A stretch of 55,833 nucleotides of DNA from Promethearchaeota archaeon (GTDB taxonomy: Archaea > Asgardarchaeota > Lokiarchaeia > Sigynarchaeales > SOKP01): contig WJIN01000152.1 of assembly GCA_014730295.1 (NCBI GenBank), forward strand, positions 1-55,833. The letters are read 5' to 3'. Under the pieces are notes generated by a model. It did no database searches and had not been told where the DNA came from. It saw only the letters and a program-made list of their open reading frames with translations. Below, one piece after another: positions 35,877 through 45,315 of this stretch. The position numbers and the translations under genes were made by a program. The stretch's first letter is position 1. Each line of letters opens with the position of its first letter.

Positions 35877-37907
35877 ATGGATGAAAAACAAGAAGAAAAG
35901 GAACTTTCAGACCTTCCGTTTAGGAATCAAGATTTAGATGTTGAGAAAAGAGTCAATGATTTGTTAAATAGGCTAACTCTCAAGGAAAAATTTAAAGTTT
36001 TGGCGGGACGTCATAGGTGGGAAACAAAACCAATCGATCGATTAGGAATACCACCTTTCCTAATGACTGATGGACCTCATGGTGTAGCACCTCATAGTTC
36101 TGGTGGGAAAGAATGCACTTATTTTCCCGTGGGAATTTGTCGAGCTGCCAGTTGGAATCCTGAACTTTCATTTCAATTTGGAAAAGCTATTGGCGAAGAA
36201 GTAAGAGATGTCGGCTCCCATATGATCTTAGGGCCAGGTGTCAATATTGACCGAACTCCTCTATGTGGTCGTACGTTCGAATACCAAACTGAAGATCCTT
36301 ACTTAAACAAGAAGCTAACAGTACCGGTTATTAGAGGAGTACAAGGTGAACGAATTGCCGCATGTATCAAGCATTATATTTGTAACAATCAAGAAAAAAA
36401 TCGATATACTTATAGTGCTGAAGTCAGTCAGAGAGCCCTTGAAGAAATATATTTCCCAGCATATAAAGCTGCAGTCGAAGAGGCAGATGTATGGTCGGTA
36501 ATGGGGTCATATAATAAAATAAATGGTGTGTATGGATGTGCCCATACACGGCTCTTAAAAGACGTGCTGATGGATAAATGGGGTTTTCGTGGATTTGTGG
36601 TAAGTGATTGGAACGCAACACATTTAATTGATAACCCGGAAGAGTGTATAAAAGCGGGTTTATCATTAGAAATGCCGCGGGCCAAGCATTATAAACGCAG
36701 ATATCTAAAAGAAGCGTTTGCTGAGGGAAAATTCACACAAGAAGAATTAGATGAAGATGTAAGGCGTCTATTGCGTGTAATGTTTTTGGTGGGAATTTTT
36801 GATGATCCGGCAAGCTTACCCCGAGGATCCCGAAATACAAAAGAACATCAAAATCTCGCCCGTGAGATTGCCGAAGAGGGAATTGTTCTTCTTAAAAATG
36901 AGGATAATGTATTGCCGTTAAAAATGGGTCAAATCCAAAAGATTGCGATAAAAGGACCTAACGCTAACAGGGAATTGGCAGAAGGAGGCGGAAGTTCTGC
37001 GGTCAAACCTCCCTATGAAATCACCCCGTTGAGAGGAATGCAACAAAAATGTGGAAATAAGATAGAGATAATCGATGAGGCTTCTGAAGCTGATTTTGTA
37101 TTTTTAATTTTGGGATTGGATCATGAAGAGCATAATGATGTTGAAAATTCGGATAGAGAGAGTCTAGAATTACCTAAAGAACAATTAGATTTAATAGATG
37201 AAGTCAGCAAAACGAATGAGAACATCATAATTGTATTAATCAATGGGAGTCCAATTAAAATGGATAATTGGATAAATAAGGCGAAAGCTATAATAGAAGC
37301 GTGGTATCCGGGACAAGAAGGAGGGCATGTCATTGCTGATATTGTTTTTGGCAATATAAATCCTTCCGGGAAATTACCGTTAACATTTCCAAGACAATTA
37401 GCAGATTCACCGGCCCACATTTCAGAAAAGAGGTATCCTGGAAATGAAAAGGTTTTTTATGATGAGGATATTTTTGTAGGGTATCGTTATTTTGATCAAG
37501 AGGGAATACAACCGCTATTTCCATTTGGATTTGGTCTTTCATACACAAGTTTTAAGTATGATAATATTCAATTGGATAAGACAGAATTAAACGGTGATGA
37601 AACCCTTACGGTCTCATTCAACATCGAAAATAGTGGTGAAAGAAAGGGAGCCGAAATTATTCAAATGTATATCCAAGAAATCGAACCGAAAATTAAACGC
37701 CCTAAAAAAGAACTCAGAGGATTTGAAAAAGTCTTTCTAGATCCAAACCAAAAGAAAACGATACAATTTGAGATTACCAAAAACTCATTATCGTACTATG
37801 ATGAGAATCTGAAATCTTGGACTGCAAATGCGGGTAAATACAAGCTGTTGATAGGAAGCTCGTCACGCGACATACGATTAGAAGGTAATTTTAATTATAA
37901 AAAATAA
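35877..37907 (+). CDS. Glycoside hydrolase family 3 (beta-glucosidase/beta-xylosidase type)
   Basis: This 676-residue GH3 has all three usual domains. The TIM-barrel domain spans about 25-300, with MTDGPHGV (63-70), GPGVNIDRTPLCGR and KHYICNNQE. The nucleophile is Asp244 in VVSDWNA. The alpha/beta sandwich spans about 320-545 (GEGGSSAV-like loop, WYPGQEGGHVIADIVFG). A fibronectin-type III C-terminal domain starts at about 575. The general acid, usually a glutamate in the second domain, is not pinned down. It removes terminal beta-linked glucose, xylose or a related sugar. There is no signal peptide, so it works inside the cell on imported oligosaccharides or glycosides. Confidence 0.92.
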   Translation: MDEKQEEKELSDLPFRNQDLDVEKRVNDLLNRLTLKEKFKVLAGRHRWETKPIDRLGIPPFLMTDGPHGVAPHSSGGKECTYFPVGICRAASWNPELSFQFGKAIGEEVRDVGSHMILGPGVNIDRTPLCGRTFEYQTEDPYLNKKLTVPVIRGVQGERIAACIKHYICNNQEKNRYTYSAEVSQRALEEIYFPAYKAAVEEADVWSVMGSYNKINGVYGCAHTRLLKDVLMDKWGFRGFVVSDWNATHLIDNPEECIKAGLSLEMPRAKHYKRRYLKEAFAEGKFTQEELDEDVRRLLRVMFLVGIFDDPASLPRGSRNTKEHQNLAREIAEEGIVLLKNEDNVLPLKMGQIQKIAIKGPNANRELAEGGGSSAVKPPYEITPLRGMQQKCGNKIEIIDEASEADFVFLILGLDHEEHNDVENSDRESLELPKEQLDLIDEVSKTNENIIIVLINGSPIKMDNWINKAKAIIEAWYPGQEGGHVIADIVFGNINPSGKLPLTFPRQLADSPAHISEKRYPGNEKVFYDEDIFVGYRYFDQEGIQPLFPFGFGLSYTSFKYDNIQLDKTELNGDETLTVSFNIENSGERKGAEIIQMYIQEIEPKIKRPKKELRGFEKVFLDPNQKKTIQFEITKNSLSYYDENLKSWTANAGKYKLLIGSSSRDIRLEGNFNYKK

Positions 37908-37926
37908 AAAATAAAGAAGGCTTTTA

Positions 37927-38829
37927 TTATCTTTTTCTTTTTTCTTGATATACTTCTTTCTTTGATTCTTCAATTTTTATTAGCATTCGTCCTACCAGCC
38001 GATGACTGAATAATTGTAGAAATGGGAGCAACCACCACCATCGAGGTACATATATCTCTCTTTTGTATTTTCTGGAAGCTTTTAAAATTCTTTTGGCAAC
38101 ATCTTCTGGCTCAACTAATTTATAGAGTCCACCTTTACTTCCGTATTTTTCTACCCACTTTTTAGTGGCCGGGCTTGAATCCCAAAATCTAGTATTAGTC
38201 GGGGCGGGACAGACGGTAATCACTTCAATTCCTTGGTTTGCCATTTTATATTCCCGCCTTAAGGTATCAGCTAAACCAACAATCGCATGTTTACTCATAG
38301 TATAGGCTGCCATATTTGGAACGCCTGTCTTGCCCGCAGAGCTTGATGTAAAAATTAATTGTCCTTCCTTTCGGTCAGGGTTTTTTTTTGTAGGTGCGGG
38401 ACGCCCTATATAGGGTAATGCTGCTTGGAGAACTATCCACATACCATCCACATTTACAGACATGATTTTTCTATAATCCTCAAAGGTACCATCATTCGTA
38501 ATTGAGCACATCGAACCTATACCCGCATTATTGTGCAGAATGTCGATATATTGTTCCTTCTCTCCGATTTTAGTTATAACATTTTTCACTTGTTCTTTAT
38601 TCATTACATCCATCTCCATTATATTCACATCTTGAGCTCCTAGATCAATTAACTCGGTTTTCAAAGAACTTAAATCCGCGCCCGGGATATCCAATAGATA
38701 GAACCTCATACCTAAGGGAGCAAATTTTCGGCAAACCTCGGAACCAATATCACCTCCCGCACCTGTAATTACAAAATTTTTACCTTTATACCATTTCTTT
38801 TTATGTGTCATGATTTTTTCACTTTCCAA
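37927..38829 (-). CDS. Short-chain dehydrogenase/reductase (SDR) with hydrophobic C-terminal extension
   Basis: This 300-residue classical SDR has GAGGDIGSEV (cofactor), an acidic residue after strand two (LLDIPG, favouring NAD(H)), NNAG, a TSSSAG serine and the YTMSK catalytic pair. A C-terminal stretch of about 50 residues beyond the core is rich in Trp, Leu and Phe (VPRWWWLLPFLQLFSHRL), suggesting membrane association like that of lipid-modifying SDRs. It converges with the GH3 gene, 19 bases between stops. The substrate is unknown. Confidence 0.85.
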   Translation of the reverse strand: MESEKIMTHKKKWYKGKNFVITGAGGDIGSEVCRKFAPLGMRFYLLDIPGADLSSLKTELIDLGAQDVNIMEMDVMNKEQVKNVITKIGEKEQYIDILHNNAGIGSMCSITNDGTFEDYRKIMSVNVDGMWIVLQAALPYIGRPAPTKKNPDRKEGQLIFTSSSAGKTGVPNMAAYTMSKHAIVGLADTLRREYKMANQGIEVITVCPAPTNTRFWDSSPATKKWVEKYGSKGGLYKLVEPEDVAKRILKASRKYKREIYVPRWWWLLPFLQLFSHRLVGRMLIKIEESKKEVYQEKRKR

Positions 38830-38898
38830 TCTATAATTATTAATTTATTTTTAAAATTAATAAGAATTTTATTGAAATAGGGGATCTTATAATGCAAG

Positions 38899-39723
38899 AT
38901 GATTATTAATAAAACGATTGATTTAGTCCAGAATCTCTTAGATGATAAAAAGATTCCCTCAGCCCAGATTTCTAATGCTGTTCTTGGATTAGGCTACACA
39001 GGGGTTGAATTAGAATTTAACGGGGATTCTACTGAAATGGGGGTGGCATATACCCTTCCTGAATTATTTAAAAATAGATCATGTACAAAGATTAACTTTG
39101 CAGGAATATTAACTGAAAGAACCGTTCAAGAATTATTGAGTTGGGGTAAAAATTCTTTAAGCTTAAAAAGGATAATTGGCATTGCCACTTTAAATGCATT
39201 TTCTCAATTTTATATCCATAATAATAGAACTCAATATCAATTTTTAACCAAAGACCTTTTCCAATATGTTGATCTAAATCAAGGTACAAAGGTGACCTTT
39301 ATAGGATTAATAAAACCTATGATAAAGCAGATGGCTAAATTTACAAAAAATATTGTAATCATTGAAAAAAATCTGGAATTTTCAGAGGAGTTTAAAGATT
39401 TTACACTTAAAAGGGACATAAATAATCTAGATCAAGAGGATTTAGACACAGATATATTAATATGCACGGGCACCTCATTAATAAATAACACTTTAGAGCA
39501 CATTTTAGAAGTATATAAGACTAAGGCAAAATTCAAATGTGTGATAGGACCTTCGGCAAGTATGATACCCGACATCCTATTTGAGGAGGGAATAGATTTA
39601 GTAGGCGGAATGAAATTTGAAAACTCCGCCAAAACGTTTAAGGTTTTACAAGAAGCGGGAGGGACGAAGTTTTTCAAAAAATATGCTCATAAATATAACA
39701 TCATAAAACAAAGTAAATACTAA
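38899..39723 (+). CDS. DUF364 family protein (putative Rossmann-like metal/cofactor-related enzyme)
   Basis: This 274-residue protein has the DUF364/PF04016 layout. The N-terminal part has GLGYTGVEL and AGILTERTVQELLSW. The C-terminal Rossmann-like domain has VTFIGLIKPMIKQM, then ILICTGTSLINNTLEHIL and VIGPSASMIPDILFEEGIDLVGG. Structures of the family link it to metal-chelating or amino-acid-related roles, but no reaction is established. No metal transporter is adjacent. It starts 69 bases after the divergent SDR gene and stands alone by spacing. Confidence 0.78.
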   Translation: MIINKTIDLVQNLLDDKKIPSAQISNAVLGLGYTGVELEFNGDSTEMGVAYTLPELFKNRSCTKINFAGILTERTVQELLSWGKNSLSLKRIIGIATLNAFSQFYIHNNRTQYQFLTKDLFQYVDLNQGTKVTFIGLIKPMIKQMAKFTKNIVIIEKNLEFSEEFKDFTLKRDINNLDQEDLDTDILICTGTSLINNTLEHILEVYKTKAKFKCVIGPSASMIPDILFEEGIDLVGGMKFENSAKTFKVLQEAGGTKFFKKYAHKYNIIKQSKY

Positions 39724-39908
39724 ATCAATCTTAATATCATTTTAATCTGATTTCTATCTTATTTAGGTTGACATCTTTCAAAAGTTTATTATTGTGGTAA
39801 AATCATCTTTCGTACTGAAGTTCAAAATTGAAGTTTTAAATAAGAAGTGAACTAAGTAATTCTAAATTTTTAATTTTTAATTCTAATAAATTAAAGTTGT
39901 AATAGATA

Positions 39909-41375
39909 ATGACTGAAGAAGAATTAAAACGTGGAATTAATCTTCCCGTAGCTATATTTATTATCGTAGGGATGGTGATTGGTGCATCCATTTGGATAAA
40001 TCCAGCTGAAAAGCTTAATGAAACAGGCCCCGCTATTTTTCTCTGTTATATCATTGCTGTAATCCCAGCCATTTTTGTGGCATATAATTCCGCATATTTG
40101 GGCTCGGCATTCCCAGTTGCTGGAGGGAGTTATGTAATTACTAGTCGATTAACGGGTGCATTTGGTGGTTTTATGACCGTTTGGTTGATTATTCTAGCAG
40201 TGGGATGCACATTATCCTACTTAGGAGCATCTTTTGGGTTTTTTATTGGACAAGCGATTGGGATCCCAGAAGGTACTATGATGGTATGGTTTTCTGTTTT
40301 GGTGGGTCTTGTTGTGTTGGTGGCATTTTATTTTTTAAACTGGATACGTATTGAGATTTCAGGTTTAATTGAACTTATCATCACGATTGTGGGAGATATT
40401 TTTGTTATGGTGATTTTTATTATCTCAGCGATCCCCGCATTTAAACCTTCTAATTTTGTGCCCCTATTCCCAGAAGGGTTCTCTCCAGTGCTTTTCACTG
40501 CTTTGACCTTCTATTTTGCATATGTAGGTTTTACACTGATCTTAGATGTGGCGGGTGAGGTAAAAAATCCCTCTAAAAATATTCCGAGAGCCCTCCTCAT
40601 TAGCATAATATTTTTGGTGGTTATGTATACCATTCAATCGTTAATGGTGGCAGGTGTCCAACCTTATGACAATCCTGTCGGAACCGTTGTTCAACTAATC
40701 CTCACAGGAGGGCTACTCCCTCAAGGTATGGTGCTTTTTGTCTCAATATTAATCGCTGTCGCTATAGCTTCGACAATTCATCCCGCTTATATGGCATATT
40801 CTCGAGATATTATGATGATAGCAAGGGAGGGATTATTTCCTAAAAAACTAGCAAATATCAGTGAAAAGCAAAAAACACCTATTCCAGCGCTAACCATTCT
40901 ATTTGTTGTTGGTGTTGTATTTCTCTTTACTTTCATTCCAATCCTTGCGCCGAGTTTTGGGGTTTATACCGCAGCTGTACTCTTAAGTGCTATAGTCGGG
41001 GTTATTGTATTGATATTACAAATACCTCTTTCTATAGCTGCAATTATTCTCCCTAAGAAATTTCCAGAGTGGCATGAAAAGTCGGGTTTCAAACCCTCTA
41101 GAAGAACCTTAAAAATCATGGGGATTATAGGTGCGGTACTCTCGTTTGTCTTTGTTCTATTAGTTTTTACGGAACCCGAGGCAGGATTAATCATAGCTTT
41201 AATCGTTTTCCCCTATACAGCAATAGGCGCGCTTCTATATTTTATTCAAAAATCAAGATTAATTAAAAAGGGAATCGATTTTAAAGAAAAATTGACCAAT
41301 CTACCTAAAATACCAGAGGTAGAAAAAGAGCCTTTGGGAAAGATAGAAAGGTTGGCTGAAGAGAAAGATTCATAA
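39909..41375 (+). CDS. APC-family amino acid permease
   Basis: This 488-residue protein has about twelve membrane helices. Helix 1 carries the broken-helix motif FIIVGMVIGASIWINP, helix 2-3 has AYLGSAFPVAGGSYVITSRL, and helix 6 has FYFAYVGFTLILDVAGEVKNPSKNIPRA, all standard in the APC superfamily. It should import or exchange amino acids or polyamines. The C-terminal tail of about 45 residues is charged. It is followed by a T-tract and stem-loop, then by the sialidase-like gene 171 bases away. Confidence 0.88.
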   Translation: MTEEELKRGINLPVAIFIIVGMVIGASIWINPAEKLNETGPAIFLCYIIAVIPAIFVAYNSAYLGSAFPVAGGSYVITSRLTGAFGGFMTVWLIILAVGCTLSYLGASFGFFIGQAIGIPEGTMMVWFSVLVGLVVLVAFYFLNWIRIEISGLIELIITIVGDIFVMVIFIISAIPAFKPSNFVPLFPEGFSPVLFTALTFYFAYVGFTLILDVAGEVKNPSKNIPRALLISIIFLVVMYTIQSLMVAGVQPYDNPVGTVVQLILTGGLLPQGMVLFVSILIAVAIASTIHPAYMAYSRDIMMIAREGLFPKKLANISEKQKTPIPALTILFVVGVVFLFTFIPILAPSFGVYTAAVLLSAIVGVIVLILQIPLSIAAIILPKKFPEWHEKSGFKPSRRTLKIMGIIGAVLSFVFVLLVFTEPEAGLIIALIVFPYTAIGALLYFIQKSRLIKKGIDFKEKLTNLPKIPEVEKEPLGKIERLAEEKDS

Positions 41376-41399
41376 TAAATATCAGTATACATAAATTTC

Positions 41400-41460
41400 T
41401 TTAATTTTTTTTTTATTCCATTGAATTGAGTTTGACCATATACAGAAATCAAATTCAATG
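41400..41460 (+). terminator. T-tract with 9-bp stem-loop after the permease gene
   Basis: A run of T residues (41404-41414) follows the permease stop. CATTGAATT (41419-41427) and AATTCAATG (41452-41460) then form perfect 9-bp inverted arms with a 24-base loop. Archaeal transcription usually ends on T-tracts. The hairpin lies 87 bases before the sialidase-like ATG, so it could instead be an operator for that gene. Confidence 0.4.
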
Positions 41461-41546
41461 AGTAAAATTTTGAAATTCAGAATAAGATATTTAAAGATCA
41501 CCCACAAAATTATATTCAATTAAAAAATGAACTTTTATGTAAAAAA

Positions 41547-42845
41547 ATGAGAAAAACGAAAACATATTTAAAATACTTTGGGCTCACCCTTGCGATAATC
41601 ATCGTTTCGCCGGTGGCTCTGGTGGGAAGTATGTTAATCTATTGGGATATGAGACCCCCTCCCGATTTTTATGCTGACCCCGGTTTAAAATATGTGGAAA
41701 CTAATAATTGGATTGCGGTTCCTCACGGTGATGACATAAATTATCAACATAAAAGTAATACAGATATGATCTATTATGATGGTTATTTCTATTTGATTAA
41801 TCAAGAATCTAAGTGGCATTTGCAAGATCATCAGGGAAAACTTGTTATTAGAAGAAGTACAGACGCTAAAAACTGGGAATATGTGCATACTATCCAATTA
41901 CCAAATACAGACGTGAGAGATCCAAAATTTGCTAATGTCAGTGGCACTTTATTTGTGTATTTTCTACCTAACTATTTCTTCGATCCTGGACCAAACACAA
42001 CATATTACTGTAAAAAACCTTATAATTCAGATGCCTGGACCGAACCAGTCGAAATGAAGGTTAATGTGAGTTATTATGATGAAAATGGAGATATTGGGGG
42101 GTATCACAAAGTGGGCGGTTGGAATTTTTGGAGACCAAAAACGAATGATAATACAACGTGGTATGTTATGGCAACGGGAAGAAAAAATACCACTACGACA
42201 ACTGAGCATGATTATGATGTTTCCGGGACTATGTCGGTTCTTTTTTCTTCTACAGATGGGGAGAATTGGACAGAAGTCTCCGAGGTTTACACCCGATTCG
42301 GAAATGCGGAAGTTTGTTTAGACTTCTTACCCGATGGAAGGATTATATCTACACATCGGGTCGGATCAATGGGAATTGAAGGTTATGCATTTGGAAATCC
42401 CCATGGGGGAACAATCATGGCAACATCTTGGGATACTAATTATAAAAATTGGTCATTTGCTCCCGATTTTCAAACCAGATTGGATGGGGCCACATTGTTT
42501 ACTTTGAACAATAGTCGACGGGTATTTTCCGCGGGAAGGAATCACTTGGGACCACGAAGCGATATGGGAAATCATTTAGCAGAAAAAAGGACTGCAATTT
42601 ATGAAGTAAAAGAGGACAGACTCGTGCATTTGTTTGATCTACCAAGTCATGGCGACACTGCCTATACAGGTGTTTCGATCGTAAACGGTTCGATATACAT
42701 ATGCTATTATACATGCCCAGTCGGGTCAGTAAGTGATTATCCATGGATAGTGGGGATTGCTTTTTTCACTAAAACGGATATAAGAATGTCTCAATTAAAT
42801 GCGACACGATTATTAGAATATGCGGATTCAGTAGGAGGTGGCTAA
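41547..42845 (+). CDS. Membrane-anchored sialidase-like beta-propeller protein
   Basis: This 432-residue protein has an N-terminal membrane helix (about 8-33) followed by an outward beta-rich domain. Two Asp-box-like motifs are visible: RRSTDAKNWEYV and FSSTDGENWTEV (S-x-D-x-G/K-x-x-W), as in sialidase/BNR propellers. The text DVRDPKF and WRPKT with separate arginines recalls the arginine triad of sialidases or the 'RDP' of GH43/GH32-like propellers, so a glycosidase is possible but not certain. Several NxS/T sequons fit an extracellular location. Two membrane microprotein genes follow, starting 3 bases after the stop, with the ribosome site inside this gene's end. Confidence 0.68.
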   Translation: MRKTKTYLKYFGLTLAIIIVSPVALVGSMLIYWDMRPPPDFYADPGLKYVETNNWIAVPHGDDINYQHKSNTDMIYYDGYFYLINQESKWHLQDHQGKLVIRRSTDAKNWEYVHTIQLPNTDVRDPKFANVSGTLFVYFLPNYFFDPGPNTTYYCKKPYNSDAWTEPVEMKVNVSYYDENGDIGGYHKVGGWNFWRPKTNDNTTWYVMATGRKNTTTTTEHDYDVSGTMSVLFSSTDGENWTEVSEVYTRFGNAEVCLDFLPDGRIISTHRVGSMGIEGYAFGNPHGGTIMATSWDTNYKNWSFAPDFQTRLDGATLFTLNNSRRVFSAGRNHLGPRSDMGNHLAEKRTAIYEVKEDRLVHLFDLPSHGDTAYTGVSIVNGSIYICYYTCPVGSVSDYPWIVGIAFFTKTDIRMSQLNATRLLEYADSVGGG

Positions 42846-42848
42846 ATA

Positions 42849-43019
42849 ATGTCAGATATTAAAAATGATAAGAGAAAACCAGAAAGAAGGGGGCTTATAG
42901 AATATTATCGAAACCTAAAATTCCGAACTAAGGTATTTATAGAGGTTATTTTGATGATTATAGTGGGAATATTAGTGCTCTACCCTTTAATTCTATATGC
43001 CAGATTTTTCTTTATCTAA
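42849..43019 (+). CDS. 56-residue single-helix membrane microprotein
   Basis: The ATG at 42849 comes three bases after the sialidase-like gene's stop. A GGAGGTG Shine-Dalgarno lies within that gene's last codons (about 42834-42840). The product has a charged N-terminal half (SDIKNDKRKPERRG) and one membrane helix (VILMIIVGILVLYPLILYA). Tight spacing and a strong ribosome site make it a real gene. It is probably a small subunit or stabiliser of the neighbouring membrane-anchored protein. No family is recognised. Confidence 0.65.
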   Translation: MSDIKNDKRKPERRGLIEYYRNLKFRTKVFIEVILMIIVGILVLYPLILYARFFFI

Positions 43020-43034
43020 CCGGAGGTTAATCAA

Positions 43035-43139
43035 ATGGACAAATACAAAATATGGAAATATTTCAGAATAACATATTGGACTTTCATTTTAATCTGCGCG
43101 ATTGCGTTTTATATTCTTCTCATTACCACATTGTTTTAA
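43035..43139 (+). CDS. 34-residue single-helix membrane microprotein
   Basis: The ATG at 43035 follows a strong GGAGGT Shine-Dalgarno at 43022-43027, and the gene begins 15 bases after the 56-residue gene. The product starts MDKYKIWKYFRITYWT, then a membrane helix (FILICAIAFYILLITTLF). It shares the aromatic-plus-basic pre-helix style of its neighbour. This is the third gene of a sialidase-like operon. No homologue is known to me. Confidence 0.62.
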   Translation: MDKYKIWKYFRITYWTFILICAIAFYILLITTLF

Positions 43140-43319
43140 ACAAGTGAAAATTCTAAATATTTATTTTTCTTTTTATTTCTTTTCTTATTTATTGGTCCAA
43201 GAGACTATTTCATGCATCAGAATATACCTAATTTTATTTACATTTATGACAAAGTTTTTCAATATAGCTATCAATTTGTAAATTGAATATGTGAAGATGT
43301 AATTATTGAGTGAGATCCC

Positions 43320-44954
43320 TTGAAAAAACATTCTCCCCTATTGATAGTATTTCTATTTGAGATTATTATTCTAAATTTACTACCTTATAATACATCTGGG
43401 AGTTCTATCAGAGATGATTTAAATAAATCGGGGGATACGGCCCTCATGAATTCCACATTCAAAACTGCAGATCAAACCTATAATGGATGTGAATATTTAA
43501 TTATTACTCATGAGAATTTTGCAGAATCTATAGAAATTTTAGCTCAAGATAAGATCAAGCATGGAATCTCAACTAAAATTGTGAACACATCAGCAATTTG
43601 TGAAAATCCTACCCCCGAAAATATCTCTACTTTCATTAAAGATGCATATGAAACTTGGAATCCTCAACCAAAATATGTCTTATTAGTCGGAGATGTTGAT
43701 TATATTCCAGCTCATAATGGCTATGAATATGATGTTAGGACCGACTTATATTATGCCACTGTTAATGGGTCGGATTATTTTCCCGATTTATACGTGGGAA
43801 GATTTCCTGTCCAAAATAATGATGAATTGAAGATTATAATTAATAAAACGATAAATTATGAAGAAAATTATAATCCAAAAAGGCAGATGTTTAGGAAAGT
43901 TCTTCTAGCCGCCTATAATCAATCTGATGGTATAGATAGGTATTATATCACTACCTCAGAAAATATTAGTGTTTTCTTGGAGACTAATTCCTACTATACT
44001 ACACGAGTTTATTCTGGATCGGGACAGAATGGAACGACTGAAGATATTATATCCTCTATCAATGAGGGGATCCTTATATTAAACCATAGGGATCACGGAG
44101 TAGTATCTGGGTGGAGTTATCCCTCATTTACTATATCTGATATTGAAGATCTTAGTAATAGTCATTTCCAACCAGTTATGTTCTCTATTAATTGTCTTAG
44201 TGGAAGTTTTGATTACCCTTCTGACTGTTTCGGAGAGGCGATTTTAAAAGCGGAAAATAAGGGAATAAGTGCTTTTATTGGAGCCTCAACTGTTAGCTAT
44301 AGCGGATATAATGATGAATTAAATAAAGGTTTATTTGCTTCGATTTGGCCAGATTATTTTCCCAACTATTCCAATGTCAATGTCAGTCGATCTGCAGAGA
44401 TGGGAGGCATATTAAACTTTGGAAAAATGTTTATGTATGATAAATACTATTTAACAAATGGAGAGGGATACAGATGGTCAGCCTCTGAAAAATTGACCCA
44501 GCTGCAATTTGAAATTTTAAACCTTTTAGGAGACCCAGGATTATCAATCATAGATATAAAGCCACCTGAGGTATATAATCTTTCATTAAAATCCGACATT
44601 TTGGAATTAGAAGATTCTCAAAAAATATGTTTTCACATTAAAGAAAAATTTGCTCTCGACACTATTGAAATAAATATTAAAGACCAGACTTTTATTAAAA
44701 AAAATTATTGCAAATCCTTTTTTGAATGTGTTTATAAATCCCTCGAAACTGGAAACAATACCTATAATATCAAGATTAATGATACCTCGGGTAATTTTAT
44801 TACCTTATCTGGTTATTTTATGGTTAGAGAAAGTGGGACTTTGTTAAAGGATATATTATTTATTACCTTTTTATCTATTGGGATAATTATATTGATCTAT
44901 CCAATTTTGGATCGCTTTCTTATAAGGAAATCAATCAAAAAGGGTTATTTGTAA
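43320..44954 (+). CDS. Gingipain-type cysteine peptidase (C25 family), membrane-anchored
   Basis: This 544-residue protein starts at a TTG (43320); the alternative ATGs lie inside the signal region. A signal peptide (about 1-28) precedes a C25 catalytic domain: YVLLVGDVDYIPAH and DLYVGRFPVQNNDEL are family text. The catalytic pair is His259 in NHRDHG and Cys292 in FSINCLSGSFD. An Ig-like domain follows (about 415-505), and a C-terminal membrane helix (about 512-535) ends in a basic tail, so the active site faces outward. C25 enzymes cleave after Arg or Lys in the best-known cases. The target is likely a surface or secreted protein. Confidence 0.85.
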   Translation: MKKHSPLLIVFLFEIIILNLLPYNTSGSSIRDDLNKSGDTALMNSTFKTADQTYNGCEYLIITHENFAESIEILAQDKIKHGISTKIVNTSAICENPTPENISTFIKDAYETWNPQPKYVLLVGDVDYIPAHNGYEYDVRTDLYYATVNGSDYFPDLYVGRFPVQNNDELKIIINKTINYEENYNPKRQMFRKVLLAAYNQSDGIDRYYITTSENISVFLETNSYYTTRVYSGSGQNGTTEDIISSINEGILILNHRDHGVVSGWSYPSFTISDIEDLSNSHFQPVMFSINCLSGSFDYPSDCFGEAILKAENKGISAFIGASTVSYSGYNDELNKGLFASIWPDYFPNYSNVNVSRSAEMGGILNFGKMFMYDKYYLTNGEGYRWSASEKLTQLQFEILNLLGDPGLSIIDIKPPEVYNLSLKSDILELEDSQKICFHIKEKFALDTIEINIKDQTFIKKNYCKSFFECVYKSLETGNNTYNIKINDTSGNFITLSGYFMVRESGTLLKDILFITFLSIGIIILIYPILDRFLIRKSIKKGYL

Positions 44955-45315
44955 TTTTACAATTTGTTTTTACATTATAATTCGAAAGACCAAATCCATC
45001 TAATCACCGGTTTAAAAAGATCTGGGAGATAATATGTATCCTTAATCCTTGGATATAATAAAAGAAAAAATTTGACGGATTTATTGAAGACAAAAACATA
45101 ACTAAAGGTTTTATATATATTATTAAATAATCTTGATGATTTTTATATTACTACTCTTTGGCTCATAGAAATATTTTTGATTTTTAAACTTGAGAGATTC
45201 TAATTCGAGATTTAAGATTCATTAAAGTATATAATAACAATATGAGTTAGGGAGAAAAGAGTTTAAATAGTTTACTAGCATTATGTTAGTTATTAAAAAA
45301 TTTGTATAAGTAATA
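44955..45315. other. Intergenic stretch upstream of the stand-alone membrane-domain gene
   Basis: No coding frame. AT-rich runs near 45110-45125 and GTTTAAATAG at 45261-45270 (46 bases before the next ATG) look like TATA elements. No hairpin or RNA was seen. Confidence 0.4.
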
